From contig NZ_WKRD01000004.1 in assembly GCF_009680455.1 (NCBI RefSeq), positions 1-64,000 of the forward strand: a stretch of 64,000 bases of DNA. The letters are read 5' to 3'. The stretch is from Lachnospira eligens (GTDB taxonomy: Bacteria > Bacillota > Clostridia > Lachnospirales > Lachnospiraceae). The notes beneath the pieces are model-generated. The model saw nothing but the letters and a program-made list of their open reading frames with translations. It ran no database searches and was not told where the DNA came from. A program made the translations under genes and the position numbers. This document shows, piece after piece, positions 35,957 to 45,661 of this stretch (position 1 is its first letter; each line of letters opens with the position of its first letter).

Positions 35957-36697
35957 TTATACTGTTATTATGTTTGGCAGCTTTGCAAAGCTGCCAATTT
36001 TTTTGTCTGTAATAATAGTTGCTTCGTTAATACTTCCAAATGTTACTGCACTTGTTTCTCCGAATTTGGAACTGTCTGTAAGAATATATTTGAAATGACA
36101 ATGTGCAAATGCTGTTTCTTTAACAAGTGCTTCATTAATATCAGGAGTTGTGAAGCCTGATTTTTCAGTTATTCCATTAGTTCCAAAGAATCCTTTATTA
36201 AAATTCATTCTGTCTATAGTAATAATTGCCTGATTACCAACGACAGCTTCAGTTATTCCTTTAAGTTCTCCGCCAATAAGTATTACTTTAAAGCCTGCAA
36301 TTGCAAGTTTTCTTGCATGTGTAACAGCATTAGTTACATAAGTTGCGGTTTTCTCTTCAAGATAATCAATAAGATATTCTGTGGTAGTTCCAGCATCGAT
36401 ATATATGAAATCATTAGGTACTACAAGTCTTGCAGCATACATTGCAATTTTTTTCTTTTCTTCTGTGTTTACATCAGCTTTTTGTGAAACGGATAATTCG
36501 GTAGTAGATACACCATTGATCTTTTCAACAGCTCCTCCAAATACCTTTGTAAGCCGACCCTGTTCATCAAGTGTATTAAGATCACGTCTTATTGTTGATT
36601 CAGAAGTATTAAGAATGTCTTTTAGTTCAGTTACGGTAATGCTTCCTTTTTCAGATAGCAGATTAAGAATTATTTCGTGTCTTTGTTCTGTAAGCAT
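35957..36697 (-). CDS. DeoR-family transcriptional regulator
   Basis: A 246-aa repressor-type protein: N-terminal HTH EKGSITVTELKDILNTSESTIRRDL (residues 15-40) and a C-terminal sugar-phosphate-binding domain (YIDAGTTTEYL, GGELKG, NGITEKSGFTTPD). It is third in an operon with the amino-acid transporter and asparaginase, which suggests control by a metabolite of that pathway. The ATG is 4 nt before the asparaginase stop region. Confidence 0.9.
   Translation of the reverse strand: MLTEQRHEIILNLLSEKGSITVTELKDILNTSESTIRRDLNTLDEQGRLTKVFGGAVEKINGVSTTELSVSQKADVNTEEKKKIAMYAARLVVPNDFIYIDAGTTTEYLIDYLEEKTATYVTNAVTHARKLAIAGFKVILIGGELKGITEAVVGNQAIITIDRMNFNKGFFGTNGITEKSGFTTPDINEALVKETAFAHCHFKYILTDSSKFGETSAVTFGSINEATIITDKKIGSFAKLPNIITV
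35974..36004 (+). terminator. Diguanylate cyclase terminator inside the deoR-type coding end
   Basis: A 24-bp perfect palindrome (TTGGCAGCTTTG and its complement, 35974-35997) followed by seven T on the plus strand. It overlaps the last codons of the convergent regulator (FAKLPN). Confidence 0.78.
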
Positions 36698-36701
36698 ATT
36701 G

Positions 36702-37673
36702 TTATAACTCCTTTTCCATAAAATCTTTTATATCAGTAATGTTTTTATAATGTGCAAGCGACCACATGAGTTTCATTGTAAGGTTTTCAATTGTCATGGA
36801 TTTTCCATTTATGACATTTTCCTTTGTAAGATTACGACCGACTTCATATATCTCCCAATTAACACCTTCATAGAGACATTGTGTTGTAACAACAACACAT
36901 ATACCATTAACTGTAAGTCTGTGAATGTGTTCTGTAATATTATCTGGCATTCCTCCGATGCCAAAACCCTCAATAATTACGCCTCTGCACGATGAATTAA
37001 GATAATCAAAAATATTATAATTCATTCCAGGAAAAAGTCTGATAACTGCTATATCAGTACACATATCAGTTTTGATATGAAAGCCGTTGTCTGATGTCAT
37101 AATATTTTGAATTGTATTAATGTTATATTTAACGATATTGTTTCTGATTGCTGCAATATATGGAAAATTAATACTTTCAAATGCATCAAAACTTTTCGTC
37201 TTGATTTTCTTAGCACATGTTCCTTTTATAAGTTTTTCAGAAAATGCAAGAAATACTCCAGAAATGTCTTCACATGAATAAATAAATGCATTTGTTAAAT
37301 TCATGACTGCATCAGTTTTTTCCACATCAATGGGTAACTGTGAACCGGTAAGAATGACAGGCTTTGAAAGATTTATAAGCTGATAAGATAAAGCAGCTGC
37401 AGTGTAAGCACATGTATCTGTTCCATGTGTTATAACAAATCCATCATAGTCATTGTAATTGTTCATAATGCATTCTGAAATGGAACTAATGTGAGATGTA
37501 TCCATATTACTACTATCGATATTCATTAATGATATTCCGGTAACATGGCACTTTTGCCTGATTACCGGAATATAGTCAAGTAAAACATTAACATCAATTG
37601 ATGGCGTAAGACCATTGCCATTATCTTTTGAAGCAATTGTGCCGCCAGTAGCTATCAGTAAAATATTCTTCAT
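36702..37673 (-). CDS. ansA: L-asparaginase (type I-like)
   Basis: Hydrolyses asparagine to aspartate and ammonia. The 323-aa protein has the catalytic N-terminal threonine motif IATGGTIASK and the second motif VITHGTDTCAYTA, plus TGSQLPI and GFGIGGMPDN. There is no signal peptide, so it is cytoplasmic. It overlaps the transporter gene by 4 bp (ATGA), so it is probably fed by that importer. Confidence 0.92.
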   Translation of the reverse strand: MKNILLIATGGTIASKDNGNGLTPSIDVNVLLDYIPVIRQKCHVTGISLMNIDSSNMDTSHISSISECIMNNYNDYDGFVITHGTDTCAYTAAALSYQLINLSKPVILTGSQLPIDVEKTDAVMNLTNAFIYSCEDISGVFLAFSEKLIKGTCAKKIKTKSFDAFESINFPYIAAIRNNIVKYNINTIQNIMTSDNGFHIKTDMCTDIAVIRLFPGMNYNIFDYLNSSCRGVIIEGFGIGGMPDNITEHIHRLTVNGICVVVTTQCLYEGVNWEIYEVGRNLTKENVINGKSMTIENLTMKLMWSLAHYKNITDIKDFMEKEL

Positions 37674-39070
37674 TTTACCTTCTTACCTTCTCCATTAAAA
37701 TAATCTTTTAAAAGTTGTACAACGGTGTTTGAAAGCAGGAATACTGCTATTAGATTAGGAATCACCATAAGTCCGTTAAAAGTTTCAGCAATGCTCCACA
37801 TCAGACCTAAATTCATTGTTGCACCAACTACAGCAACAAGTGAGTAAGCAGCCATGAATGGTTTAGTTGCTTTAGGACCCAAAAGAAATTCTATGCATCT
37901 TTGTCCATAGAGTCCCCATCCTATAACTGTTGAAAAGGCGAAACAGCACATTGCAACAGCTGTAAATATTGATACCCACCCTCCATATGTAGATGTAAAA
38001 CCTGATATTGTAAGTTCTGCACCAGCAGCCTGACCATATCCTACCGGAACACCACTACATAATATAACAAGAGCAGTCAGTGTACATATTACAATTGTAT
38101 CTACAAATACTTCAAATATTCCGAAAAAGCCCTGCTTTACGGGTTTACTTGTATCAGCACATGCATGTGCAATAGACCCGGTACCAAGACCGGCTTCATT
38201 AGAAAAGATGCCCCTTGATACTCCTTTTTTCATACTCATAAAGAAGCTTCCAACTGCACCACCAGTAACTGATGCAGGAGAAAATGCACCTTGAAATATT
38301 GATTTAAATACAGCAGGAACATTATTAATATTAACAAGTACAACTCCGATGGCAAGAATTATATATAACACGGCCATAAATGGTATGAGTTTTTCTGTAA
38401 CTCTGCCAATTCTTTTTATTCCTCCAATCATTATAAGTGCAATAAGAATCATAATTATTATCCCAATTATAAGATTAATCATATGAGTTGAATCGGCAGA
38501 TATAATATTATAATTAATTAATGCTGAGTCTAGAGCGGCTGTTATTGTATTTACCTGTGTTGCATTACCTGTCCCAAATACGGTGAGAACACCGAGTGCT
38601 GAGAATAAATAAGCAAGCCAGTGCCAGTGCTTCTTAAGACCATTTTTAATATAGTACATCGGACCGCCAACAAGCTCACCATTATTATTAGTTTCTCTGA
38701 AATGTACAGCAAGAACCACCTCGGAAAATTTAGTACACATTCCAAGTATTGCGGATATCCACATCCAGAATACAGCCCCTGGACCTCCAATTGCAATTGC
38801 TCCAGCAACTCCGGCTATATTACCGGTACCTACAGTTGCTGCTAAAGCTGTACAGACAGCTTGAAATGGCGTAAGGGCGCCGTCAGAAGCTTTACGCTTC
38901 TTAAGCATGCGCCCGATAGTTATTTTCATTGCATAAGGAAATTTCCTTATCTGGATAAATCTGGTTTTTACACTTAAGACAATTCCTACGCCGATAATAC
39001 ATATCATTGCAGGAAGTCCCCAGATAAAGTTATTGATTACGCTGTTTATTGATTCAATTGTTGAAAGCAT
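37670..39070 (-). CDS. Sodium:alanine (AGCS) symporter
   Basis: A 466-aa polytopic Na+-coupled amino-acid importer with family motifs TALAATVGTGNIAGVAGA, GGPGAVFWMW and FSNEAGLGTGSIAHA. Family members carry alanine or glycine; coupling with an asparaginase suggests asparagine or a related amino acid here (inference). It is first in the three-gene operon. Confidence 0.92.
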   Translation of the reverse strand: MLSTIESINSVINNFIWGLPAMICIIGVGIVLSVKTRFIQIRKFPYAMKITIGRMLKKRKASDGALTPFQAVCTALAATVGTGNIAGVAGAIAIGGPGAVFWMWISAILGMCTKFSEVVLAVHFRETNNNGELVGGPMYYIKNGLKKHWHWLAYLFSALGVLTVFGTGNATQVNTITAALDSALINYNIISADSTHMINLIIGIIIMILIALIMIGGIKRIGRVTEKLIPFMAVLYIILAIGVVLVNINNVPAVFKSIFQGAFSPASVTGGAVGSFFMSMKKGVSRGIFSNEAGLGTGSIAHACADTSKPVKQGFFGIFEVFVDTIVICTLTALVILCSGVPVGYGQAAGAELTISGFTSTYGGWVSIFTAVAMCCFAFSTVIGWGLYGQRCIEFLLGPKATKPFMAAYSLVAVVGATMNLGLMWSIAETFNGLMVIPNLIAVFLLSNTVVQLLKDYFNGEGKKVK

Positions 39071-39107
39071 TAATTAGTCCATCCTGTTATATAGTTGTCA
39101 TTATATG

Positions 39108-41438
39108 TTATTTTTTTCTTGACCCAAAGAATTTAGATAGCAGCCCTTTTTCTTTTGTATCAGAAGATTTATCAGATACCTCATCTATAGTAGTATCTGT
39201 TTCATCAGTATAATTAAATGTTAATCCTGTTAATTTACTGAATTCATAAAGGACAGAATCATATGCTGATTTGGCTGAATCATAATCAGCTTTATTATAA
39301 TCACTTCTTGTTGCTTCATAATTTAATTTATAGAATACTTTAGAAAGCTGGTTACATATGCTGTTGCTTTGGGTATATGTATAATTGGCTTTTTCATATT
39401 CTGTTTTAGCGTTGTCATATGCAAGCTTTAATGATTCAGAAGTACGTCCTTTTTCATTAGAATTAGCCTGGGCTTTACCAAGTTTTTCTTCAGCTTCATG
39501 TAGTTTAAAGCGTATCTGATTGATGTTTTCTTTTGTCTGGTTGATTTTCTTGTGGATATTCATCTCATCTGCAAGAGCATCTTCCATTGCTTTTTTCTTA
39601 GCTTCTTCATCAGCAATACATTTGTCAAGTTCATCCTTAACCTGAGGCATATTTGCTGCAGCATTCTGTTGTGCAGCAATGACTTCATCGTATTGTGCTT
39701 TAGCGTTCTCATATTCAAGCTTTGCATTATTAAGAACAGAAGCTGAATCCTCATCTAATGCTTCAAGTTTTTTTATATGATCTTTGGCATTGTCAATATC
39801 ATTAAGAATTTTATCTACACTTTTTCTGGCATTTTCATATTCTATATTAATTGAAGAGGTTGTAGAAGTTACTCTGTTATATTCTTCTAATAATGCATCA
39901 GCTTTCTGTTTATACTGTTCATAGATTTCATATGCAGCAGCAACGGCTTTGGCTGTTTCGTCATATTCAGTTTTAGAGCGATTTACCATAGCACGCTGTG
40001 TATTAAAATTCATTTTTATTGATTCAGCATTCTTTACAGCTTTTTCGTATTCTGTCTTAAGACCAGGAACTACTGCTTTTCGTGTCTCTAAAGTCGCAGC
40101 TGCATTATCGGTGGTTGTTTTTGCTTTGTTATAGGCAATTTCTGCATTATTAATATCATCCTGAATAGATTTCAGGCTTAGCTGATAAAGATCTGTTCCA
40201 TTTAAAAAATCCTTTTCAGTAAAGAATGGTTTCTTAATAATATGCGACATATCTGATATGTCGCATTCACATATATCAATTCTGTTATCAGAATTTTTTT
40301 TGCATTCACATGAATAATTAGTTTTATCAGAGATCCCATTTTTTGTGAAACTTACCGGTATATAGGCAAGTCCAGATAATCCCTTAAGATTAACAATCCA
40401 TTCTCCAAATGATATGTCTTTGTAATCATGTACTGTCAGATTATAAAGAATCAGGTGCTTGCAATAATCCTGAATATCTGGATTATTAATTGTAAAATCA
40501 GTTATTAATGAAATGCTCTTTTCTTCAGCTCTAAGATTATCAAGCACAGCATCATAGTCATTATTGTGAGAATCTCTGCCAATATCTACCTGCGAGTTAT
40601 ATTTTTTTTCTTTAGCAGCTTCATCATTGACAGCATTGTCATATGCAGTATGTGCTTCTTCTAATAATTTTGCAGCATCTTCATATTCTTCTTTTGCATA
40701 TTTCTCTGCGTTAACAGCTTCATCATACGCCGGCTTAAGGCGGTTTCGTGCCTCTATTGTACGGTCATATGCAACTTTTTTAATTGTTTCAATTGAATGA
40801 ATCTGTTCATAGTCTTTTTTCTTATCAGCTTCTTCAGCCTCTGCTTTTTCAAGCATCGTCTTTCTGCCTGATATTAATGAAGAATTACGATTGTATTCTT
40901 CCTGTAAATCCTGAATAGAAGCTACAGCCTTATTATATTTATCTTCCAATTCTTTAAGCAGGGCTTTTGCTTCGTCTATCTTATCCTGTGATTTATCAGC
41001 CGCATCAATATACTCATCATATACGGCTTTTTTTGCATTGAGATTCTCTTCTACTTTGCTGATACTGTCTTTAAAAGTATCAGCTTTCTTTTTTATATTA
41101 TAGAATCTGTCTCCCATTTCAATTGTCTTCTGTTTAGCCGCAGAATGAACTTCTGATGCTTTTTTAGAAGCTTCTTTAGCATTATTAATCTCATCATTAA
41201 GTGACAAAAGGGATGCCTCTGCTTTATTCAATTCAACTTTTATAAGATCAACCGAAAGTATATATTCATGAATACCAGAATTATCTGATGATACTGTGTT
41301 GATATTATCATCATAATCTTTCTTTGCATCTTCAAGCTTAGCTTTACTATCGTTAATCTTCTGTTTAAGGACAGATAAATGTGCTTTTGCTTTAGCAACG
41401 TCCTGTTCAGCTTTTGTTATAACAGCGAAATTGTTCAT
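39108..41438 (-). CDS. Large cytoplasmic coiled-coil protein of unknown function
   Basis: A 776-aa protein, mostly Ala/Glu/Lys/Asp-rich coiled coil in two long blocks (about 1-300 and 425-740). A globular centre (about 310-415) separates them, with several cysteines in YSCECKKN and DICECDISD. No signal peptide, membrane helix or ATP-binding motif is visible. The shape recalls an SMC-like hinge flanked by coils but without heads. It ends in a basic KKGLLSKFFGSRKK-like tail (GLLSKFFGSRKK). It lies alone between the AGCS and flavoprotein genes. Confidence 0.75.
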   Translation of the reverse strand: MNNFAVITKAEQDVAKAKAHLSVLKQKINDSKAKLEDAKKDYDDNINTVSSDNSGIHEYILSVDLIKVELNKAEASLLSLNDEINNAKEASKKASEVHSAAKQKTIEMGDRFYNIKKKADTFKDSISKVEENLNAKKAVYDEYIDAADKSQDKIDEAKALLKELEDKYNKAVASIQDLQEEYNRNSSLISGRKTMLEKAEAEEADKKKDYEQIHSIETIKKVAYDRTIEARNRLKPAYDEAVNAEKYAKEEYEDAAKLLEEAHTAYDNAVNDEAAKEKKYNSQVDIGRDSHNNDYDAVLDNLRAEEKSISLITDFTINNPDIQDYCKHLILYNLTVHDYKDISFGEWIVNLKGLSGLAYIPVSFTKNGISDKTNYSCECKKNSDNRIDICECDISDMSHIIKKPFFTEKDFLNGTDLYQLSLKSIQDDINNAEIAYNKAKTTTDNAAATLETRKAVVPGLKTEYEKAVKNAESIKMNFNTQRAMVNRSKTEYDETAKAVAAAYEIYEQYKQKADALLEEYNRVTSTTSSINIEYENARKSVDKILNDIDNAKDHIKKLEALDEDSASVLNNAKLEYENAKAQYDEVIAAQQNAAANMPQVKDELDKCIADEEAKKKAMEDALADEMNIHKKINQTKENINQIRFKLHEAEEKLGKAQANSNEKGRTSESLKLAYDNAKTEYEKANYTYTQSNSICNQLSKVFYKLNYEATRSDYNKADYDSAKSAYDSVLYEFSKLTGLTFNYTDETDTTIDEVSDKSSDTKEKGLLSKFFGSRKK

Positions 41439-41491
41439 AAAAACACCCTCTTTAACTATATTGTTATTTCATTATCATAATGAAGAAATAC

Positions 41492-42649
41492 TTATTTAAG
41501 TGCATCAGCAAGCTGGTCTAATGCAGGAATATCAGTTTCTTTAAGAACTGATTTAATTGTGACAACAGGTTCAACAATTGTTATATTTTTCATTGTTTCA
41601 AGTATGTTTCGCATTGTTTTTGCAGCTGTAGGTGCCCATGAGCCATTCTCAATAAGTCCTACTGTTCTGTTCTGGAATGCTTTTGCCTGAAGGTGATGAA
41701 GGAAATCCTGCATAATTGGGAATACACCTGCATCATAACTTGCGGCAGCCAGAACCATTCTGTCATATCTGAATGCATCTTCTACTGCCTCAGCAATATC
41801 ACATCTTGAAAGGTCAGTAATAACAACATTATCAACGCCTTTGTTGCGAAGCATTTCTGCAAATTGTTCGGCAGCATATGCAGTATTGCCATGAATTGAA
41901 GCATAGGCTATAAATACACCTTTGCTTTCTGGCTGATAACTGCTCCATGTGTTATATAAGTCAAGGTAATATCCGAGGTTATCTGATAATACAGGACCAT
42001 GTAATGGACATATAGTCTTAATATCAAGTGCCGAAGCTTTTTTAAGTAAGGTCTGGACAGGAGCACCATATTTACCAACTATGTTAAAATAATATCTTCT
42101 TGCTTCACATGCCCAGTCCGCATTCTCAGTAAGCGACAGAGCCCCAAATTTTCCAAACCCATCAGCTGAGAACAGAACCTTCTCACTGCTTTCATAAGTT
42201 ACCATAACCTCAGGCCAGTGAACCATTGGCGCCATGACAAAAGTAAGAGTGTGGGAACCAAGATTAAGAGTATCTCCTTCTTTAACAGTAAGAGAATTCT
42301 TAATGTTAATATTCTCAAAGAACTGGTTAATCATTACAAATGTCTTGGCATTACCTACTACAGTGATTTCAGGGAAAAGTTCAATAAGTCTGGCAAGGCT
42401 TCCAGCATGGTCAGGTTCCATATGCTGTATAATTACATAATCAGCATTCCTTCCATCCAGAGCATTAAGAAGATTGTTTTCCCAGTCTTTCATTCCACGC
42501 TTGTCGACAGTATCCATAATGGCTGTTTTGTCATCAAGAATTACATATGAGTTATATGAAACACCATCTGGAACAGCATACTGGCTTTCAAAAAGATCTA
42601 ATGTTGTATCATCAACTCCGATGTATTTTATTTTATCTGATATATTCAT
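41492..42649 (-). CDS. A-type flavoprotein / flavodiiron protein (FprA-like)
   Basis: Reduces O2 or NO with electrons from rubredoxin-type donors, protecting anaerobes. The 385-aa product has an N-terminal metallo-beta-lactamase domain with diiron ligands HMEPDHAGS and a flavodoxin domain (VFIAYASIHGNTAYAAEQF) from about 240. ATG 42649 with GAGG upstream gives the usual start; the frame is open 17 codons further without a good ribosome site. Confidence 0.93.
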   Translation of the reverse strand: MNISDKIKYIGVDDTTLDLFESQYAVPDGVSYNSYVILDDKTAIMDTVDKRGMKDWENNLLNALDGRNADYVIIQHMEPDHAGSLARLIELFPEITVVGNAKTFVMINQFFENINIKNSLTVKEGDTLNLGSHTLTFVMAPMVHWPEVMVTYESSEKVLFSADGFGKFGALSLTENADWACEARRYYFNIVGKYGAPVQTLLKKASALDIKTICPLHGPVLSDNLGYYLDLYNTWSSYQPESKGVFIAYASIHGNTAYAAEQFAEMLRNKGVDNVVITDLSRCDIAEAVEDAFRYDRMVLAAASYDAGVFPIMQDFLHHLQAKAFQNRTVGLIENGSWAPTAAKTMRNILETMKNITIVEPVVTIKSVLKETDIPALDQLADALK

Positions 42650-42792
42650 AATTAGTACCTCACTTTCTGATTCTGAAATTATTAAATTGTATAAAATCAA
42701 TTGTTATAAGTATAACATTTATCTGACAGAAGTTAAATGGTAATTGTTTATAAGAAATCATGATTTTATTATGCTTTTTTAATAAAATCAAC

Positions 42793-42840
42793 TTGTTATT
42801 ATTTTGTCATAGTGGTAAAATATAGTCAACTTTTAAAAGT
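42793..42840 (+). promoter_or_regulatory. Alcohol dehydrogenase promoter and possible operator
   Basis: TTGTTA (42793-42798), 17 nt, TAAAAT (42816-42821). A perfect 12-bp palindrome ACTTTTAAAAGT (42829-42840) sits right after the -10 near the start point and could be an operator. Confidence 0.6.
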
Positions 42841-42870
42841 GAACAATTTTATATTTATGGAGGCGTTTTT

Positions 42871-44019
42871 ATGGCACAGAGATTTATTTTGAACGGAACT
42901 TCTTATCATGGAGCAGGTGCAATTCAGGAGATTGCAACAGAAGTTAAGTCAAGAGGGTTTAAGAAAGCATTTGTATGTTCTGATCCTGATCTTGTTAAGT
43001 TTGGTGTGACAGCAAAGGTTCTTAAGGTTCTTGATGATAATGGTTTTTCTTATGAATTATATTCTAACATCAAGCCTAATCCAACAATTGAGAATGTACA
43101 GACAGGTGTAGAAGCATTCAAGAATGCGGGAACAGATTACTTAATCGCTATTGGTGGTGGTTCTTCTATGGATACAGCCAAGGCAATCGGTATTATAATC
43201 AACAATCCTGAGTTTGCTGATGTAAGAAGTCTTGAGGGTGTTGCTGATACAAAGAATCCGGCAGTTCCTATTATTGCAGTTCCTACTACAGCTGGTACAG
43301 CCGCAGAAGTTACCATTAATTATGTTATTACTGATGCAGAGAAGAATCGTAAGATGGTATGTGTAGATCCTCATGATATTCCTGTTGTTGCTGTTGTAGA
43401 TCCTGATATGATGTCAAGCATGCCTAAGGGTCTTACTGCTGCTACCGGTATGGATGCTCTTACACATGCTATTGAGGGTTATATTACTGCTGGTGCATGG
43501 GAATTGTCTGATATGTTCCATCTAAAGGCAATTGAGATTATTGCCAAGAGTTTAAGAGGTGCAGTTGATAATACTCCTGAAGGAAGAGAAGGAATGGCTT
43601 TAGGTCAGTACATAGCTGGTATGGGATTTTCTAATGTAGGTCTTGGTATTGTTCATTCTATGGCTCATCCACTTGGAGCACTTTATGATACACCACATGG
43701 TGTAGCTAATGCTATTATTCTTCCAACAGGCATGGAGTATAATGCACCTGCTACTGGTGAAAAATATCGTGATATTGCCAAGGCAATGGGTGTTGAAGGC
43801 ACAGAAAAGATGACTCAGGATGAATACAGAAAAGCTGCTATTGATGCTGTTAAGAAGCTTGCTGCTGATGTTGGAATTCCTGCTGATCTTAAGGATATTG
43901 TTAAGCCAGAGGATATTCCATTCCTTGCACAGTCAGCATATGATGATGCATGCCGTCCAGGTAATCCAAGAGAAACAAGCGTAGAAGAGATTACAAAGCT
44001 TTATGAGAGTCTTATCTAA
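42871..44019 (+). CDS. Iron-containing alcohol dehydrogenase
   Basis: A 382-aa group III (Fe-dependent) dehydrogenase that interconverts alcohols and aldehydes with NAD(P)H. It has the nucleotide-binding AIGGGSSMDTAK and metal-binding DALTHAIEGY, HSMAHPLGALYDTPHG motifs, and full family length. GGAGG precedes the ATG. It probably serves fermentative redox balance, and is the most codon-regular, strongly expressed-looking gene of this part. Confidence 0.94.
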   Translation: MAQRFILNGTSYHGAGAIQEIATEVKSRGFKKAFVCSDPDLVKFGVTAKVLKVLDDNGFSYELYSNIKPNPTIENVQTGVEAFKNAGTDYLIAIGGGSSMDTAKAIGIIINNPEFADVRSLEGVADTKNPAVPIIAVPTTAGTAAEVTINYVITDAEKNRKMVCVDPHDIPVVAVVDPDMMSSMPKGLTAATGMDALTHAIEGYITAGAWELSDMFHLKAIEIIAKSLRGAVDNTPEGREGMALGQYIAGMGFSNVGLGIVHSMAHPLGALYDTPHGVANAIILPTGMEYNAPATGEKYRDIAKAMGVEGTEKMTQDEYRKAAIDAVKKLAADVGIPADLKDIVKPEDIPFLAQSAYDDACRPGNPRETSVEEITKLYESLI

Positions 44020-44041
44020 GTAATATATGTATATGTAAATA

Positions 44042-44080
44042 ATAAACCGCGGTATAGTAAATTGCTATATCGCGGTTTAT
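44042..44080. terminator. Bidirectional terminator
   Basis: A 16-bp stem (ATAAACCGCGGTATAG with its near-perfect complement, one G-U pair) lies between convergent genes. Confidence 0.8.
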
Positions 44081-44088
44081 GTATATTA

Positions 44089-44508
44089 TTAATTTTCTGT
44101 CATATTAATAAACATTACATTTAATTCTGGTAAAGATCTTTTTAATGATACAGGACAGCCTGATGTATCAAGGAAGCAGTGTTCACTTTCGCCAGTACAT
44201 CTTACTTCTCCAGTCTTTTCATCAATCACAGTATATTCAAGCGTAATCTTTACACCATTGTATTTAATAACCTTGACATTAATAATAACAGTATCATAGT
44301 AATGAGTCATAGACTTATATCTGGCATTAACTGATAATACAGGACTTATTATTCCTGATTCTTCCATTTTCTTATAGCCAAAGCCATTTTCTTCAAGAAG
44401 AAATGACCTTGCTTCCTCAAACCATCTTATGTAATTAGAATGATGAACTATTCCCATCTGGTCTGTTTCATAATACTGAACCAGATGTTTGTATGGTTTA
44501 TATATCAT
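44089..44508 (-). CDS. Acyl-CoA thioesterase, hot-dog fold (YbgC/4HBT type)
   Basis: A 139-aa hot-dog thioesterase with the characteristic YETDQMGIVHHSNYIRWFEEAR, including the catalytic aspartate. It hydrolyses acyl-CoA thioesters; chain specificity is unknown. GGAGG lies 6 nt before the ATG. Its operon is not evident. Confidence 0.9.
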   Translation of the reverse strand: MIYKPYKHLVQYYETDQMGIVHHSNYIRWFEEARSFLLEENGFGYKKMEESGIISPVLSVNARYKSMTHYYDTVIINVKVIKYNGVKITLEYTVIDEKTGEVRCTGESEHCFLDTSGCPVSLKRSLPELNVMFINMTEN

Positions 44509-44574
44509 AATATCCCTCCTGACATGTTTCTGTATAATCCACAGTTATGAATTTTATTCATTGTGTAATTATAG

Positions 44575-45510
44575 TTATTCAGATACATTTTTGTCAATTT
44601 TAGAAAGGTTGATATTAATTACATTATAATTAGCAGCTACATTTATTACATTGTCAGCTATTATTTTATCATATCTGTTCATCCATTTTCCTGTTACTCC
44701 AGTGTATGAAGCAACTTCATCTTTAGATGCTCCTCCCATTAGCATATAGCTTATAGCTGCATGACGAAGTGTCTGCATGGTATAATGCTTTCGTAATTTT
44801 TTGGCTTTCACAAGTTTATCTGTGTATGAAGCAAGAAGACGTTCTGTATCGCGCATTTTAATACGGTTTTTTCGTATATTTGTAAATAATGCGCCGCTCT
44901 GTATATTTTCAGCCACAATATATGTATCAAGAATTGTACCAAGGTCATCAGGTATAATAAGAAATCTGCTTATATGATTCTTTGGTGGCATATTAATACA
45001 TAGGTGCCCTGTCTGATTTCGGCATATATATTCTTTGTTCAGATTACATATTTCCTGATTGGTAAGCCCCATCTTAATTACAAGTGAAAATATTAAAAAT
45101 GCTTTATTGTCATTGGCATCTAATGCCGCACTCAGAAGATTATCAATTTCTTTAGTATCAGGTATTGCATCTTTTGGCAATATTTTATCCTGTTCTGGAA
45201 GAGACATACTTTCAAAATAATTAACATATCGTTTGCCATGATTAATAGTATAAGTTTCTATAAATGTGCATACAGATTTCATAACTGAAAGACGCATTAC
45301 TGCAGTATTATATGACAATCTGCCAGAGTTAACTTTCTCTATAAGGTTGTTGTAATAATTCATTGCATCTTTTCTTGTTAATTTAAGTGGGTCGTGTCCT
45401 GTTAATTTATCAAAGCTACTTATAACATTCCAATATTCTTTTCGTGTTCTTGCACGTAAATTTGTCTGGAAATATATCCATATCTCATCTTCGAATTTTG
45501 CTGAAATCAT
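44575..45510 (-). CDS. Tyrosine-recombinase-like protein, catalytically atypical
   Basis: A 311-aa protein with an N-terminal SAM-like core-binding domain (to about 105) and a C-terminal integrase fold. The first catalytic arginine (usual TGLRISE) is replaced in KMGLTNQEICNL. In the HxxR box only QTLRH remains, and the LGH box reads ASYTGVTGKWMNRYDK, with a candidate Tyr in NRYDK. It is next to the replication origin, so a structural or site-binding role in replicon maintenance is possible, or weak resolvase activity. Confidence 0.7.
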   Translation of the reverse strand: MISAKFEDEIWIYFQTNLRARTRKEYWNVISSFDKLTGHDPLKLTRKDAMNYYNNLIEKVNSGRLSYNTAVMRLSVMKSVCTFIETYTINHGKRYVNYFESMSLPEQDKILPKDAIPDTKEIDNLLSAALDANDNKAFLIFSLVIKMGLTNQEICNLNKEYICRNQTGHLCINMPPKNHISRFLIIPDDLGTILDTYIVAENIQSGALFTNIRKNRIKMRDTERLLASYTDKLVKAKKLRKHYTMQTLRHAAISYMLMGGASKDEVASYTGVTGKWMNRYDKIIADNVINVAANYNVININLSKIDKNVSE

Positions 45511-45661
45511 ATGTTATCCTTTCTCAAAAGCAGTGGTGTGGTATAGTTTGGTTATATATGACGACATATGTCTAAATCACATACAAATAATATCATCCCT
45601 CCACCAAAAAATCAAAACAAAATAAAACAAAAACCAAAATAATTAAGAAAAGCTTCCTGAC

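Noticed and set aside
44575..45510. Prophage or integrative element marked by the recombinase
   Set aside because: No att-type duplication, tRNA or phage genes are visible nearby and the catalytic residues are degraded.
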